Source: an uncultured Bacilli bacterium (GTDB lineage: Bacteria > Bacillota_I > Bacilli_A > RF39 > UBA660). From it: a DNA stretch of 38,849 nucleotides. Of this stretch, positions 24,351 to 32,554 are shown one piece after another. The stretch covers positions 1-38,849 of the forward strand of contig CANQHJ010000004.1 of assembly GCA_947623665.1 (NCBI GenBank), in the 5' to 3' direction. A program made the position numbers and the translations under genes. The notes under the pieces were generated by a model. That model was not told the origin of the DNA and did no database searches. It saw only the letters and a list, made by a program, of their open reading frames with translations. Each line of letters opens with the position of its first letter. Position 1 is the stretch's first letter.

Positions 24351-24938
24351 ATGAAAAAGAATAAAAATATTATTATAGCTATTGTTGTAGTTTTAGTTTT
24401 AATTATTTTAGGAATTGGTGGATATTTTCTTTATATGAAGATGAATTATATTTCTAAAGATGAGGTTAAAAGAATTGTTTTAAATGATACTAAGTTAGAT
24501 AGTTCTGATGTTATATTTGGAGAAATTGATTTAGATACTGATGATGGGATTGCTAAATACGATGTAGAATTTCATTATAATAGGCATGAATATAACTATG
24601 AGATAGATGCAAAAGAGGGAAAAATTATTAGTAGTGATTTTGTAAATACTAATACATCTAATAATAACACTACTACTGAAAAGAATAATTCAAATACTAA
24701 TACTAATAATTCTACTACTAATAATAATTATATTAGTGAACAAGAAGCAAAAGATATAGCAGTTAAGGATGCTTCTGTTAACGAGAAAGATATTGTGTTT
24801 ACAGATGTTGATTTAGACTTAGAAAATAATAAAGCAATTTATGAAGTTGACTTTCATGATCAAACTACTGAATATGAATATAAAATAGATGGTATTAATA
24901 AGAGTATTATAAATAAAAAGAGTGAACCTAAAGATTAA
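24351..24938 (+). CDS. Membrane-anchored protein with two PepSY domains
   Basis: 195 aa: an N-terminal membrane anchor (about 5-29), PepSY domain 1 (about 33-92: SKDEVKRIVLNDTKLDSSDV, AKYDVEFHYNRHEYNYEID), an Asn/Thr-rich low-complexity linker (about 95-125), and PepSY domain 2 (about 126-190: SEQEAKDIAVKDASVNEKDI, AIYEVDFHDQTTEYEYKID). PepSY domains are thought to inhibit or chaperone secreted peptidases; none is encoded nearby. ATG 24351 is chosen because GGAGG is five bases upstream; the ATG at 24339 overlaps that SD. Confidence 0.88.
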   Translation: MKKNKNIIIAIVVVLVLIILGIGGYFLYMKMNYISKDEVKRIVLNDTKLDSSDVIFGEIDLDTDDGIAKYDVEFHYNRHEYNYEIDAKEGKIISSDFVNTNTSNNNTTTEKNNSNTNTNNSTTNNNYISEQEAKDIAVKDASVNEKDIVFTDVDLDLENNKAIYEVDFHDQTTEYEYKIDGINKSIINKKSEPKD

Positions 24939-24970
24939 AGGTGATAATCGTAAAGATTACCACTTTTTTA
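24937..24970. terminator. Bidirectional terminator between the PepSY gene and the ADP-ribosylglycohydrolase gene
   Basis: AAAGGTGATAATC (24938-24950, first bases overlapping the stop) pairs with GATTACCACTTT (from 24955) through a GTAAA loop, followed by TTTTT. It serves the plus gene well and overlaps the stop of the minus gene. Confidence 0.75.
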
Positions 24971-25906
24971 TTTGTTATTTAAAACGTTTTCAAAATTGTT
25001 AGATAGTTCTTCTAGATATTCTCTTTTGGCAATGTCTTTTTTCCAATCTTCTGGTATGTCATCATAACCATATATTATTCCTACCATGGAACCTGTGATT
25101 GCTCCTATTGTATCTGTATCTCCACCTAAGTTTATAGCACCTATTATTCCCTCTTTATAGTTTTTAGCATTTAGCGTTACCCAAAGAGATGCTTCTAATG
25201 TATCAACTACATATCCAGTTGATTTTATTTCACTCATTTTTAATTTTTGAATATTTTCATTTAATATTCTTGAGAATACTTTTACATTACTTTTTTTAAA
25301 CATAGAATAATCTAACATTTTTATCATATTGTATGCTGAATATTTATCTTTTCCTTTTAAAAGAAATAGAATAAAGTTTATATAAATATAACAAGCTAAA
25401 ATACTTATTTCATGTCTATGAGTAAGTGATGATATATTTTTTGTTAGTTCATATACTTCTTCTGGAGTGCTTTTTTTATAATATAGATAGTATGCAAGTG
25501 GTAGTATTCTCATTAAAGAACCATTACCATTAGCATCTATTTTATCTATTCCACACTCTAAAGGTTTTTCTTTATCTATTTCATATTTTTTTATTGCTTG
25601 TAGACAGGTTGCACCAATACCAAACATACTTCCTCCTGGTGTATATTTCCCTTTATTTAACCAATCTGTAAAATTGTTCATTATATCTTCATAATCTATA
25701 TCTTTTTTATTTATAATTGAATCAATTAAAGCTATTTCCAAAGAAGTATCATCTGACCAGTAACCTTTTGGGACTTGATGTATTCCATTTCCTAACATTT
25801 TCGTTACAGGTTTTTTTAATAATTTTTCTCTGTTGCAAAACTCTATAGGTACACCCATGGCATCTCCTATAGCGTGTCCTATTATACCATCTTTTACTTT
25901 AGACAT
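24968..25906 (-). CDS. ADP-ribosylglycohydrolase family protein
   Basis: 312-aa all-alpha hydrolase of the DraG/ARH family, which removes ADP-ribose from proteins or small molecules using two metal ions. Motifs: GHAIGDAMGVPIEF near the start, the metal site WSDDTSLE (about 48-55) and the second metal site GGDTDTIGAITGSMVGIIYG near residue 260. Length and spacing are normal. The target is unknown and no ADP-ribosyltransferase lies nearby. A TATAAT at 25938-25933 may be its -10 box. Confidence 0.93.
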   Translation of the reverse strand: MSKVKDGIIGHAIGDAMGVPIEFCNREKLLKKPVTKMLGNGIHQVPKGYWSDDTSLEIALIDSIINKKDIDYEDIMNNFTDWLNKGKYTPGGSMFGIGATCLQAIKKYEIDKEKPLECGIDKIDANGNGSLMRILPLAYYLYYKKSTPEEVYELTKNISSLTHRHEISILACYIYINFILFLLKGKDKYSAYNMIKMLDYSMFKKSNVKVFSRILNENIQKLKMSEIKSTGYVVDTLEASLWVTLNAKNYKEGIIGAINLGGDTDTIGAITGSMVGIIYGYDDIPEDWKKDIAKREYLEELSNNFENVLNNK

Positions 25907-25947
25907 TTACTACACTTCCTTTTTCTTCTTTTATTATATCTTAATTA

Positions 25948-25975
25948 TAAAAAAAGAAAAAGGATTTTCATCCTT
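25948..25975 (-). terminator. Terminator of the lipoprotein gene
   Basis: On the minus strand AAGGAT (25975-25970), GAAA tetraloop, ATCCTT (25965-25960), then TTTCTTTTTTT. It includes the stop codon region. Confidence 0.85.
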
Positions 25976-26522
25976 AATCATCGTATAATCCGTGTATTTT
26001 TTGTATATCAGATTGACTTAGGTTTTGTACTTTCCATAGTCCATCTTCTTTTTTTACTATAAAAGTTATTTCTTCTTTCTTTTTATCAGCAACATTTTTC
26101 ATTTCTTTTATTTTATAATCCATATATTTACTATCATCAATTGATCCATTGTCATCTGTAAATTCATCTTTATTTTCATCGTAGTATTCTTTAGCTTTAT
26201 CGATGGCATTTTCATAATCAAATACTTCTATTTCAACATCTACCTCAGCAGTATCTTTTTCTATTTTTTCATTTTTTATTTTATATGACATGTTTTGATA
26301 TTGTCTTTCCATTAGACTTTTATATTCTAATCTAGCATCATCTGTCAATGTTTCATCATTTGATACTATTTCATCAAGTTGTGTTAAGACTTCTTGGTCC
26401 ATACTTTGATATTTACTTAAAAAGTTTTCTACTGCTTTTGATGGTGTTTCATCAGATGAGGCACATCCAGTTAAAAGAAATATGAATGCTACTAAAGAAA
26501 TTAATAATATTTTTTTCTTCAT
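25974..26522 (-). CDS. Putative lipoprotein, 182 aa
   Basis: A lipoprotein signal peptide with lipobox LTGC (Cys20), then an acidic helical linker and an alpha/beta region (about 75-175) that ends EITFIVKKEDGLWKVQNL, the typical last strands of NTF2-like accessory domains of Firmicute lipoproteins. It should be tethered to the outer face of the membrane. Function is unknown. SD GAGGAG stands upstream, and a good terminator follows. It lies 52 nt after the aminotransferase gene, which shows no terminator of its own, so readthrough from the phe operon is possible. Confidence 0.85.
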   Translation of the reverse strand: MKKKILLISLVAFIFLLTGCASSDETPSKAVENFLSKYQSMDQEVLTQLDEIVSNDETLTDDARLEYKSLMERQYQNMSYKIKNEKIEKDTAEVDVEIEVFDYENAIDKAKEYYDENKDEFTDDNGSIDDSKYMDYKIKEMKNVADKKKEEITFIVKKEDGLWKVQNLSQSDIQKIHGLYDD

Positions 26523-26574
26523 TTAATCATCTCCTCTATTTATAAGATGAGATGAAATTTTATTTTTTATACAT

Positions 26575-27762
26575 TTATTTTTTGTAGAAGTCTGAAAGTG
26601 ATTTAAATGCTTTTAATGATTTTTGTAACATTTTAGTTTCTACACAATAAGATATTCTTACATATCCACTACAACCAAAAGATGAGCCTGGTACTAGTAA
26701 TAGATTATATTCTTTAGCCTTTTTACAAAATTCTTTATCATCAGCTATTGGGGTTTTCATAAATAAGTAGAATGCTCCTTCTGGTTTTACTGATGTAAAT
26801 CCATAATCAAGTAAAGCATTATATAATATATCTCTATTCTTTTTATAAATACTTATATCTACTGTTTCATCTGTACATTTTCCTATAACATATTGCATAA
26901 TTGACGGAGCATTTACTGCGCCTATTATTCTATTTGATATAGTTAGTGCATTTATTATATTTTTACTATCATTCATTTTAGTTGGTACGATTACATACCC
27001 TATTCTCTCTCCTGGTAGAGATAGTGATTTAGAATATGAATAAACTATAAATGTATTGTTGTAGTATTTTGTAATAAAGGGAACTTCTTTATTATCATAG
27101 ACTAATTCTCTATATGGTTCATCTGATATTAAATATATATCATGATTAAACTCTTTTTGTTTTTCTTCTAATATTTTAGACATTTCTTTTATAGTCTTTT
27201 CACTATAGATTACTCCTGTTGGGTTATTAGGGGTATTTATTAATACAGCTTTAGTTTTACTATTTATTTTCTTCTTAAATTCTTCTAAGTTTGGTTGAAA
27301 AGTTTTTGTATTTGGAGATATTACTACAACTTTTCCATCATAACCACTAATATAGTAATTATATTCCATGAAATATGGTGCAAAAACTATTACTTCATTA
27401 TTTTTTTCTAGTATACTTTTAAATATTATATTTAGTCCTGAGGCTGCTCCTGTTGTCATTATGATATTTTCTTCTGTAAAGTTGGTATTAAATCTTTTAT
27501 TAATAGACTTACTAATAGCACTCCTTACCTCTTCTATACCAGCATTATTAGTATATCCATGTAGAGAAGTTGAATCTTTTTCTTTTAATACTTCAAAGAA
27601 AGCGTCTTCTACTTTCTTAGGTACTTCTACACTAGGATTTCCTAGACTAAAGTTAAAAACATTTTCTTTGCCATATATTTTTTCTAATCTTTTTCCTTCT
27701 TCAAACATTTCTCTAATAGTAGAATTATTATCTACTGCTTTTTGTAATTTCTTTGAAATCAT
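26575..27762 (-). CDS. Class I/II PLP-dependent aminotransferase, probably aromatic
   Basis: A fold-type I aminotransferase of 395 aa with N180 (NTPNNPTGVIY), D214 and Y217 (ISDEPYREL), the PLP lysine K245 (YSYSKSLSLPGERIGYV) and a C-terminal substrate Arg (GYVRISYC). It begins 11 nt after pheA and shares its Phe T-box leader, so transamination of phenylpyruvate to phenylalanine is the likely job. This is an inference from context: the sequence alone would also fit aspartate or alanine aminotransferases. Confidence 0.88.
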   Translation of the reverse strand: MISKKLQKAVDNNSTIREMFEEGKRLEKIYGKENVFNFSLGNPSVEVPKKVEDAFFEVLKEKDSTSLHGYTNNAGIEEVRSAISKSINKRFNTNFTEENIIMTTGAASGLNIIFKSILEKNNEVIVFAPYFMEYNYYISGYDGKVVVISPNTKTFQPNLEEFKKKINSKTKAVLINTPNNPTGVIYSEKTIKEMSKILEEKQKEFNHDIYLISDEPYRELVYDNKEVPFITKYYNNTFIVYSYSKSLSLPGERIGYVIVPTKMNDSKNIINALTISNRIIGAVNAPSIMQYVIGKCTDETVDISIYKKNRDILYNALLDYGFTSVKPEGAFYLFMKTPIADDKEFCKKAKEYNLLLVPGSSFGCSGYVRISYCVETKMLQKSLKAFKSLSDFYKK

Positions 27763-27773
27763 TTTATCACCTC

Positions 27774-28577
27774 TTAATATTTACCTAATACTCTATAAAA
27801 ACTTACACTTTTCTTTAATTCTTCTAAAGCTTTAGTATAATCTTTATTTTTTATTTCTATATCTATCCAAAAATAATATTTACCTAGTCTTGTTTTAGTT
27901 GGACGAGATTCTATTTTACTTAAGTTTAAATTGTAGTGATTAAATATTCCTAAAATATGGTATAGGGCCCCTGGTTTATGATCTGTTGAAAATACTATAG
28001 TAATTAATTTGGCATTTTTATTATCTTGTGGTTTGTTTGTTAAAACCCAGAACTTTGTTTCATTAAAATCATTATCTTGAATATTTTTCTTTAATATTTT
28101 TAAATCATATTCCCTTTGACATTCTATATTTCCAATACATGCAGCATTTTCTTTTCCTTTTATTTTTTCTGCTGCTTTAGCAGTACTTGATACTTCTATA
28201 ATTTCTATATTTTTAAAATTAGAATCTATATATTCTCTACATTGAGCAAGAGCTTGTGGGTGTGAATATATTTCTTTAATATCTTCTATATTATTATTTT
28301 TATTTGTCATTAAATTGTGTTTTATTTTTAATATTTTTTCTTCTTTAATATAAATGTTTTCATTTTCAATTAAAGTATCTAAAGTTTCTGTAACACAACC
28401 TTGAAGAGAGTTTTCTATTGGGACAACTGCTTCATCTGATAATTTTTTATTAAGTGAAGTAATTGTATTTTTTATTGTATTATAGGGTATTTTTTCTATT
28501 TCTTCTTTATAAATTTTATTACATACTTCATATGAGAATGTTCCTTTGGGTCCTAGATAGGCAATTTTCTTTTTCAT
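27774..28577 (-). CDS. pheA: Prephenate dehydratase (monofunctional)
   Basis: It converts prephenate to phenylpyruvate in phenylalanine synthesis. 267 aa: PDT domain opening IAYLGPKGTFSYEV, with PIENSLQGCV and the catalytic motif NETKFWVL, where the usual TRF triad reads TKF (Arg to Lys). A C-terminal ACT domain follows, with PGALYHILGIF and IESRPTKTRLG (GALV and ESRP motifs), which binds Phe for feedback inhibition. I start at ATG 28577, with SD AGGAAGTG; an in-frame ATG further up (28646) lies inside the T-box terminator/antiterminator and must be wrong. The aminotransferase gene follows. Confidence 0.94.
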   Translation of the reverse strand: MKKKIAYLGPKGTFSYEVCNKIYKEEIEKIPYNTIKNTITSLNKKLSDEAVVPIENSLQGCVTETLDTLIENENIYIKEEKILKIKHNLMTNKNNNIEDIKEIYSHPQALAQCREYIDSNFKNIEIIEVSSTAKAAEKIKGKENAACIGNIECQREYDLKILKKNIQDNDFNETKFWVLTNKPQDNKNAKLITIVFSTDHKPGALYHILGIFNHYNLNLSKIESRPTKTRLGKYYFWIDIEIKNKDYTKALEELKKSVSFYRVLGKY

Positions 28578-28584
28578 TTTATCA

Positions 28585-28816
28585 CTTCCTAAAAATAAAA
28601 CAGTGATCATCCTATAAGGACGAATCACTGTAATCCGCGGTACCACCTTGTTTCTAGTTTCCTAGCACTTAATTAGATTAACGCTTCTTCCACGATTTGA
28701 CTCCATTATTGAAATTCATTTACTTGTCTTTCTTATGTGACTTTCAGTCGATGATCACACTTCCTTTAAGAGTATCAAGCAACTACTTAGATAATTTCTT
28801 CATCAATTAAAATTCA
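28585..28816 (-). ncRNA. T-box riboswitch leader of pheA, probable Phe specifier
   Basis: The T-box sequence AGGTGGTACCGCGG is at 28648-28635 (minus). It is followed by a terminator: ACAGTGAT (28631-28624) with ATCACTGT (28607-28600), then TTTTATTTTT. Stem I begins near 28800 with AAGTAGTTGC, and its 3' side holds GAATTTCAA, where the UUC at 28713-28711, followed by A, fits a Phe specifier. Uncharged tRNA(Phe) would stabilise the antiterminator and switch on pheA and the aminotransferase gene. Confidence 0.9.
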
Positions 28817-28822
28817 CTTTGA

Positions 28823-28851
28823 ATTATATTACTTTTATAATTATTTGTCAA
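28823..28851 (-). promoter_or_regulatory. Consensus promoter of the pheA T-box leader
   Basis: TTGACA (28851-28846), 17 bp, TATAAT (28828-28823). The -35 box overlaps the last codons of the XRE-ImmA gene. Confidence 0.85.
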
Positions 28852-29863
28852 TTACATGATTATATATCTGATATTCTTTACTATTATATTTTAAAAGATT
28901 ATCTTTAGCCATTCTGTATACAATGAATGATTTGGGATATTTTTTTTCATTTATAATATTATAATTGTTGTCTTTACATATTTCTTTATAATAATTATCA
29001 TCTATCATCCAACTGTATGCTTGATTATCTGCTTTAGTTTCTTTTTCTTCATCTTCAAAAGATATTAGACTTGTTGCTTGAGCTCTGTTGAAATCTGTTT
29101 TACAATGTGCAAGTTCATGTAAAAGTGCAAAATATATATCGGCTATTCTTTTATGTTTGTATGTTAAATATATAGCAGGAGTTTTTCTATGTACTTTGAA
29201 AGCTCCTCTTATTTTAGAACCTGGTATATCTTCTTGAATTACTAAAAATATTCCGTTTTCATTAAATTTTTTTATTAGTTTTTCTTCATCAAAAATATTT
29301 TTATTTGCACACTTTAAAATATATTTTACTAATACTTCTATATTTTCTTTTTTATATTCTTTTGGTGTTTGGTTTAAAGTTTCTTTATAACATTTTTCAA
29401 GCCATAGTAATAATAATTCTATTTTATCATTTTTACTTTTATAATAAGCTTTATTTTCTATTTCATAAATTTTTTTTGGACTTGTTACTCTTAAAAATTT
29501 TAAAATATCTTTTATTATTTCTGTTTTATCTGCAACATCAATAAATTCCATGTAATCTTCATTAATTAAATATTTATATTTAAACTTATTTAAAAATTGT
29601 GTTTCTGTTAAATTATTTTCTTTTAAATAATTTTCTATTTCTGTTTCTATTTTATAATCATTTTCTACTTTATAAATATAATCAATTGAAATATTAGTAA
29701 CCATTGAAATATCTTTTATAACTTTAGCAGATAATGGTTCTCCATTTAAAATATCTATTAAATGCTTAGGTGTAATATTTATTCTTTTGGCAAATTCTTT
29801 GTTTGAAATATGATAAAATTCTAAATAATCAAGCAAATAATCTTTGAATCTTATTTTTTTCAT
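28841..29863 (-). CDS. XRE-family HTH fused to an ImmA/IrrE metallopeptidase; probable HigA-like antitoxin
   Basis: 340 aa. N-terminal Cro/CI helix-turn-helix (about 10-60: ISNKEFAKRINITPKHLIDI, then LSAKVIKDISMVTNIS), a helical linker, and a C-terminal ImmA/IrrE domain with HELAHCKTD (HExxH) and a later Glu in EEKETKADNQA. Such fusions act as antitoxins or as regulators cleaved under stress. The gene directly follows a RelE/HigB-like toxin gene; the toxin stop is next to an ATG at 29872. I prefer ATG 29863, because GTGAG is 9-10 nt upstream, but 29872 is possible. A phage-repressor origin is an alternative, yet no phage or integrase gene lies nearby. Confidence 0.85.
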   Translation of the reverse strand: MKKIRFKDYLLDYLEFYHISNKEFAKRINITPKHLIDILNGEPLSAKVIKDISMVTNISIDYIYKVENDYKIETEIENYLKENNLTETQFLNKFKYKYLINEDYMEFIDVADKTEIIKDILKFLRVTSPKKIYEIENKAYYKSKNDKIELLLLWLEKCYKETLNQTPKEYKKENIEVLVKYILKCANKNIFDEEKLIKKFNENGIFLVIQEDIPGSKIRGAFKVHRKTPAIYLTYKHKRIADIYFALLHELAHCKTDFNRAQATSLISFEDEEKETKADNQAYSWMIDDNYYKEICKDNNYNIINEKKYPKSFIVYRMAKDNLLKYNSKEYQIYNHVIDK

Positions 29864-29873
29864 GATAATCATC

Positions 29874-30194
29874 TCACTTTTTTATATATTTTTTAAAGTC
29901 TTCATAATGATTGGTACTTATGAAAACTAATCTAATTATATTTAATTCTTCGTTTATTGAAAATATTAGTCTTATTTTCCCACTATTTTTACATAAATTA
30001 AAACTATAATATCCAGTTAAATCTTCTTTTAATAATTCAAATTTATATAATTTAGAAAATTCATGTTCACAAAGTTCTTGGAAAGTTTTACAATTTCTAA
30101 TATGTCTAATTACTTTTTCAAATTCTATTAATTCTTTATGGCGATTCTTTAATTTTTTCTCTTGTCTTTTAAAATTTGTTCTGTCTATCTTCAC
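29874..30194 (-). CDS. RelE/HigB-like toxin
   Basis: 106 aa, basic, with the RelE/ParE pattern: an N-terminal helical hairpin (NFKRQEKKLKNRHKELIEF) and a C-terminal sheet LTGYYSFNLCKNSGKIRLIF, then NIIRLVFISTNHYEDFKKYI. The last motif resembles the end of HigB/YoeB-type mRNA interferases. It should cleave mRNA at the ribosome, but the exact catalytic residues are not certain. I start at GTG 30194: SD AAGGAAGG is six bases upstream. An ATG at 30242 sits at the -10 box and would be nearly leaderless. The partner gene follows. Confidence 0.75.
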   Translation of the reverse strand: MKIDRTNFKRQEKKLKNRHKELIEFEKVIRHIRNCKTFQELCEHEFSKLYKFELLKEDLTGYYSFNLCKNSGKIRLIFSINEELNIIRLVFISTNHYEDFKKYIKK

Positions 30195-30238
30195 TTTTAA
30201 CCTTCCTTTTTTCTTTATTATCACCCTTTCTTCTTTAT

Positions 30239-30271
30239 ACATATATTAACATTTTTATTAATATATGTCAA
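30239..30271 (-). promoter_or_regulatory. Promoter and 11-bp inverted-repeat operator of the toxin-antitoxin locus
   Basis: TTGACA (30271-30266), 17 bp, TAATAT (30248-30243). The perfect inverted repeat ACATATATTAA (30239-30249) and TTAATATATGT (30258-30268) spans the -35 and -10 boxes, the expected site for autorepression by the HTH protein. Confidence 0.8.
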
Positions 30272-30281
30272 TTAATGTTAA

Positions 30282-30312
30282 AAAATAAATAAGTCTTTCG
30301 ACCTATTTATTA
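30282..30312 (-). terminator. Terminator of the gat-aspS-GNAT operon
   Basis: On the minus strand AATAAATAGGTC, GAAA, GACTTATTTATT, then TTTTT, overlapping the GNAT stop codon (30303). It ends 10 nt before the toxin -35 box. Confidence 0.85.
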
Positions 30313-30773
30313 TTAAATATAAATATTTTATCTTTATATTCACAATTATTGTTTGTATAATCTTCTATAACATTTTTCCAAAAGGAATATGCTTTATCAT
30401 TATTAAGAGATGGTTTAACTTCCCAGTTACCTTTATATTTATTAAATAAGCAGGTGGCGGTTTGTTTACCTATATTTTTTCTTCTATATTTTGGTATTAC
30501 TAGAAATTCTGCGATAGAGTGTCCACTTTTTAGTATTTGCATATATGTATTTACCATAGCAAATCCTAATAATTTATTAGTTTCTTTTTCTTTTATAAAG
30601 TAAGCATCTCTTGTATCTTCTGTGAAATAATTATCAAAATAAGAATATTCAAATATTGCTTCATTATTCATTTCATTTAAATCATTTTCACTTTCTTCAA
30701 ATAGTGAGTATTGTAGTAATCGATATAATATTTCTCTATCTTTTTCTTCTACTTTTTCTAAATATATTTCCAT
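30303..30773 (-). CDS. GNAT-family N-acetyltransferase
   Basis: 156 aa, single GNAT domain: IYLEKVEEKDREILYRLLQY at the start, the central strand GFAMVNTYMQILKSGHSIAEF, the acetyl-CoA loop VIPKYRRKNIGKQTA, and the last motif DKAYSFWKNVIEDY. The acceptor is unknown. It follows aspS by 20 nt and precedes the operon terminator, so it is probably cotranscribed with gatCAB-aspS. The SD (AAGGAAA) is rather far, about 11 nt. Confidence 0.85.
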   Translation of the reverse strand: MEIYLEKVEEKDREILYRLLQYSLFEESENDLNEMNNEAIFEYSYFDNYFTEDTRDAYFIKEKETNKLLGFAMVNTYMQILKSGHSIAEFLVIPKYRRKNIGKQTATCLFNKYKGNWEVKPSLNNDKAYSFWKNVIEDYTNNNCEYKDKIFIFNNK

Positions 30774-30793
30774 AATTTATTATTTCCTTAATA

Positions 30794-32554
30794 CTATTTT
30801 TTATTTTTATCACGTATTTTTATGTGTGCTTCTCTAAGCTGCATTTCATCTACTACTGATGGAGCGTTCATTAGAGCATCTGCTCCATTAGCATTAAGTG
30901 GGAAAGCAACTGTTTCCCTTATTGATTCTTCATCTAATAATAACATTAGCATTCTATCAAGCCCTGGTCCCATTCCACCATGAGGGGGTGCTCCATAATG
31001 GAAAGCTTTATAAAGTGCTCCAAATTTTTCTTTTATTACTTCTTCTCCTAGACCTACTATTGAAAATGCTTTTTTCATAATTTCTGGATCATGGTTTCTA
31101 ATTGCACCACTTGCCATCTCTACTCCATTACATACAAAATCAAATTGATAAGCAACTATATCTTCTTCTTTTTTCTCTTCTAATGCTTTAATTCCACCTT
31201 GTGGCATAGTAAATGGATTGTGAGTAAAGTCGTATCTTTCTTCCTCTTCATTCCAATCATACATTGGGAAGTCTTTTACGATACAAAATTCAAATTTGTC
31301 TTTGTCTATTAAATCTAATTTACGACCTAATTCATCTCTAATCATTCCAGCAAGTTTTGGAGCATTTTTTCTATCTGCTATGAAGAATAATACACTATTT
31401 GGTTTTAATCCTGCTTTATCGATTAAGGCTTTTCTTTCATCATCTGTTAGGAATTTATCAATTGGTCCGGCAAAAGACATATCTTCTAATACTTTGAAAT
31501 ATCCAATACCAGGCATACCAATACTTTTAGCGTAATCTACTAAATCATTAAACCAAGAGTTGGATTTAGAAGCAATATCTTCTACTGTTATACCTTTAAC
31601 AGGAATATTTCTAAATGGTTTAAAGTCTGTATCTTCGAACTCTTCTGTTAAATCAATTATTTCTAGTGGGTTTCTTAAGTCTGGTTTATCTGTTCCATAC
31701 TTTTGTATAGACTCTTTATAAGTTAGTCTTCTAAATGGTCTTGGAGAAGTAATTTTTTCTCCACCGAATTTTATAAAAGTATCATAGAATATTTCTTCTC
31801 CTACATTTAAAACGTCTTCTTCTTCTACAAAAGCCATTTCTAAATCTAATTGATAAAACTCACCATATAATCTATCACTTCTTCCATCTTCATCTCTAAA
31901 GCTTGGTGCGATTTGAAAGTATTTATCAAATCCTGAACACATTAATAATTGTTTAAATTGTTGTGGTGCTTGTGGAAGTGCATAAAACTTTCCATGATAT
32001 CTTCTAGCAGGTACAAGGAAATCTCTTGCACCTTCTGGACTTGATGCGGTAAGTATTGGTGTTTGAAGTTCTAAGAATCCTAAGTTTGTCATTTTATCTC
32101 TTAAGAAACTAATTACTTTATTTCTAAAAATAATATTTTGTTTTACTTTTGGGTTACGTAAATCCAGATATCTATATTTTAGTCTTACTTCTTCGTTTAC
32201 TTCTTTAGATGTCATTACTTCAAATGGTAAAACGTTTTTAGATTTACCTAATACTTCTATACTTTCTACTAATATTTCAATTTCTCCTGTTTCAAGTCTT
32301 GGGTTGAAATCATCTTCATCTCTTTTTCTAACTGTTCCAGTTACAGTAACACTACTCTCACGTGTTAAGTGTAGGAACATATTATCATCATTACTTACAA
32401 GTTGAACTGTACCTGAGATATCTCTTACGTCAACAAAGATTACTCCACCATGGTCTCTTATGTTTTCTATCCAACCGGCAATCTTTACAGTTTTTCCAAT
32501 ATCTTTGGGTCTTAGTTCACCTAAGACGCAGTCTCTATATTTATTTTTTATCAT
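30794..32554 (-). CDS. aspS: Aspartyl-tRNA synthetase, probably non-discriminating (Asp/Asn)
   Basis: 586 aa, full bacterial-type class IIb enzyme: N-terminal anticodon-binding OB fold (1-105), catalytic domain with the flipping-loop region PQAPQQFKQLLM, motif 2 (FRDEDGRSDR), the bacterial GAD insertion (about 300-420), and motif 3 (GMGPGLDRMLMLL). In the OB fold His35 (ENIRDHGGVIF) is the residue found in non-discriminating bacterial AspRS, where discriminating enzymes often have Leu. With gatCAB in the same operon, it likely charges both tRNA(Asp) and tRNA(Asn). It overlaps the end of gatB by 14 nt. Confidence 0.95.
   Translation of the reverse strand: MIKNKYRDCVLGELRPKDIGKTVKIAGWIENIRDHGGVIFVDVRDISGTVQLVSNDDNMFLHLTRESSVTVTGTVRKRDEDDFNPRLETGEIEILVESIEVLGKSKNVLPFEVMTSKEVNEEVRLKYRYLDLRNPKVKQNIIFRNKVISFLRDKMTNLGFLELQTPILTASSPEGARDFLVPARRYHGKFYALPQAPQQFKQLLMCSGFDKYFQIAPSFRDEDGRSDRLYGEFYQLDLEMAFVEEEDVLNVGEEIFYDTFIKFGGEKITSPRPFRRLTYKESIQKYGTDKPDLRNPLEIIDLTEEFEDTDFKPFRNIPVKGITVEDIASKSNSWFNDLVDYAKSIGMPGIGYFKVLEDMSFAGPIDKFLTDDERKALIDKAGLKPNSVLFFIADRKNAPKLAGMIRDELGRKLDLIDKDKFEFCIVKDFPMYDWNEEEERYDFTHNPFTMPQGGIKALEEKKEEDIVAYQFDFVCNGVEMASGAIRNHDPEIMKKAFSIVGLGEEVIKEKFGALYKAFHYGAPPHGGMGPGLDRMLMLLLDEESIRETVAFPLNANGADALMNAPSVVDEMQLREAHIKIRDKNKK

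Noticed and set aside
24660-24730. Short direct repeats suggesting a CRISPR or microsatellite
   Set aside because: They encode the Asn/Thr linker of the PepSY protein and have no spacer-repeat order. No CRISPR array is present.
28578-28646. Longer PheA starting at ATG 28646
   Set aside because: The extension translates the T-box terminator hairpin and bypasses the good SD at the ATG 28577.
30195-30242. Longer toxin from ATG 30242
   Set aside because: It begins next to the -10 box, would be leaderless and has no SD; GTG 30194 has AAGGAAGG.
28841-30242. Prophage or integrative-element remnant because of the HTH-ImmA protein
   Set aside because: No integrase, att-like repeats or phage genes flank it; the adjacent RelE-like gene fits a toxin-antitoxin locus better.
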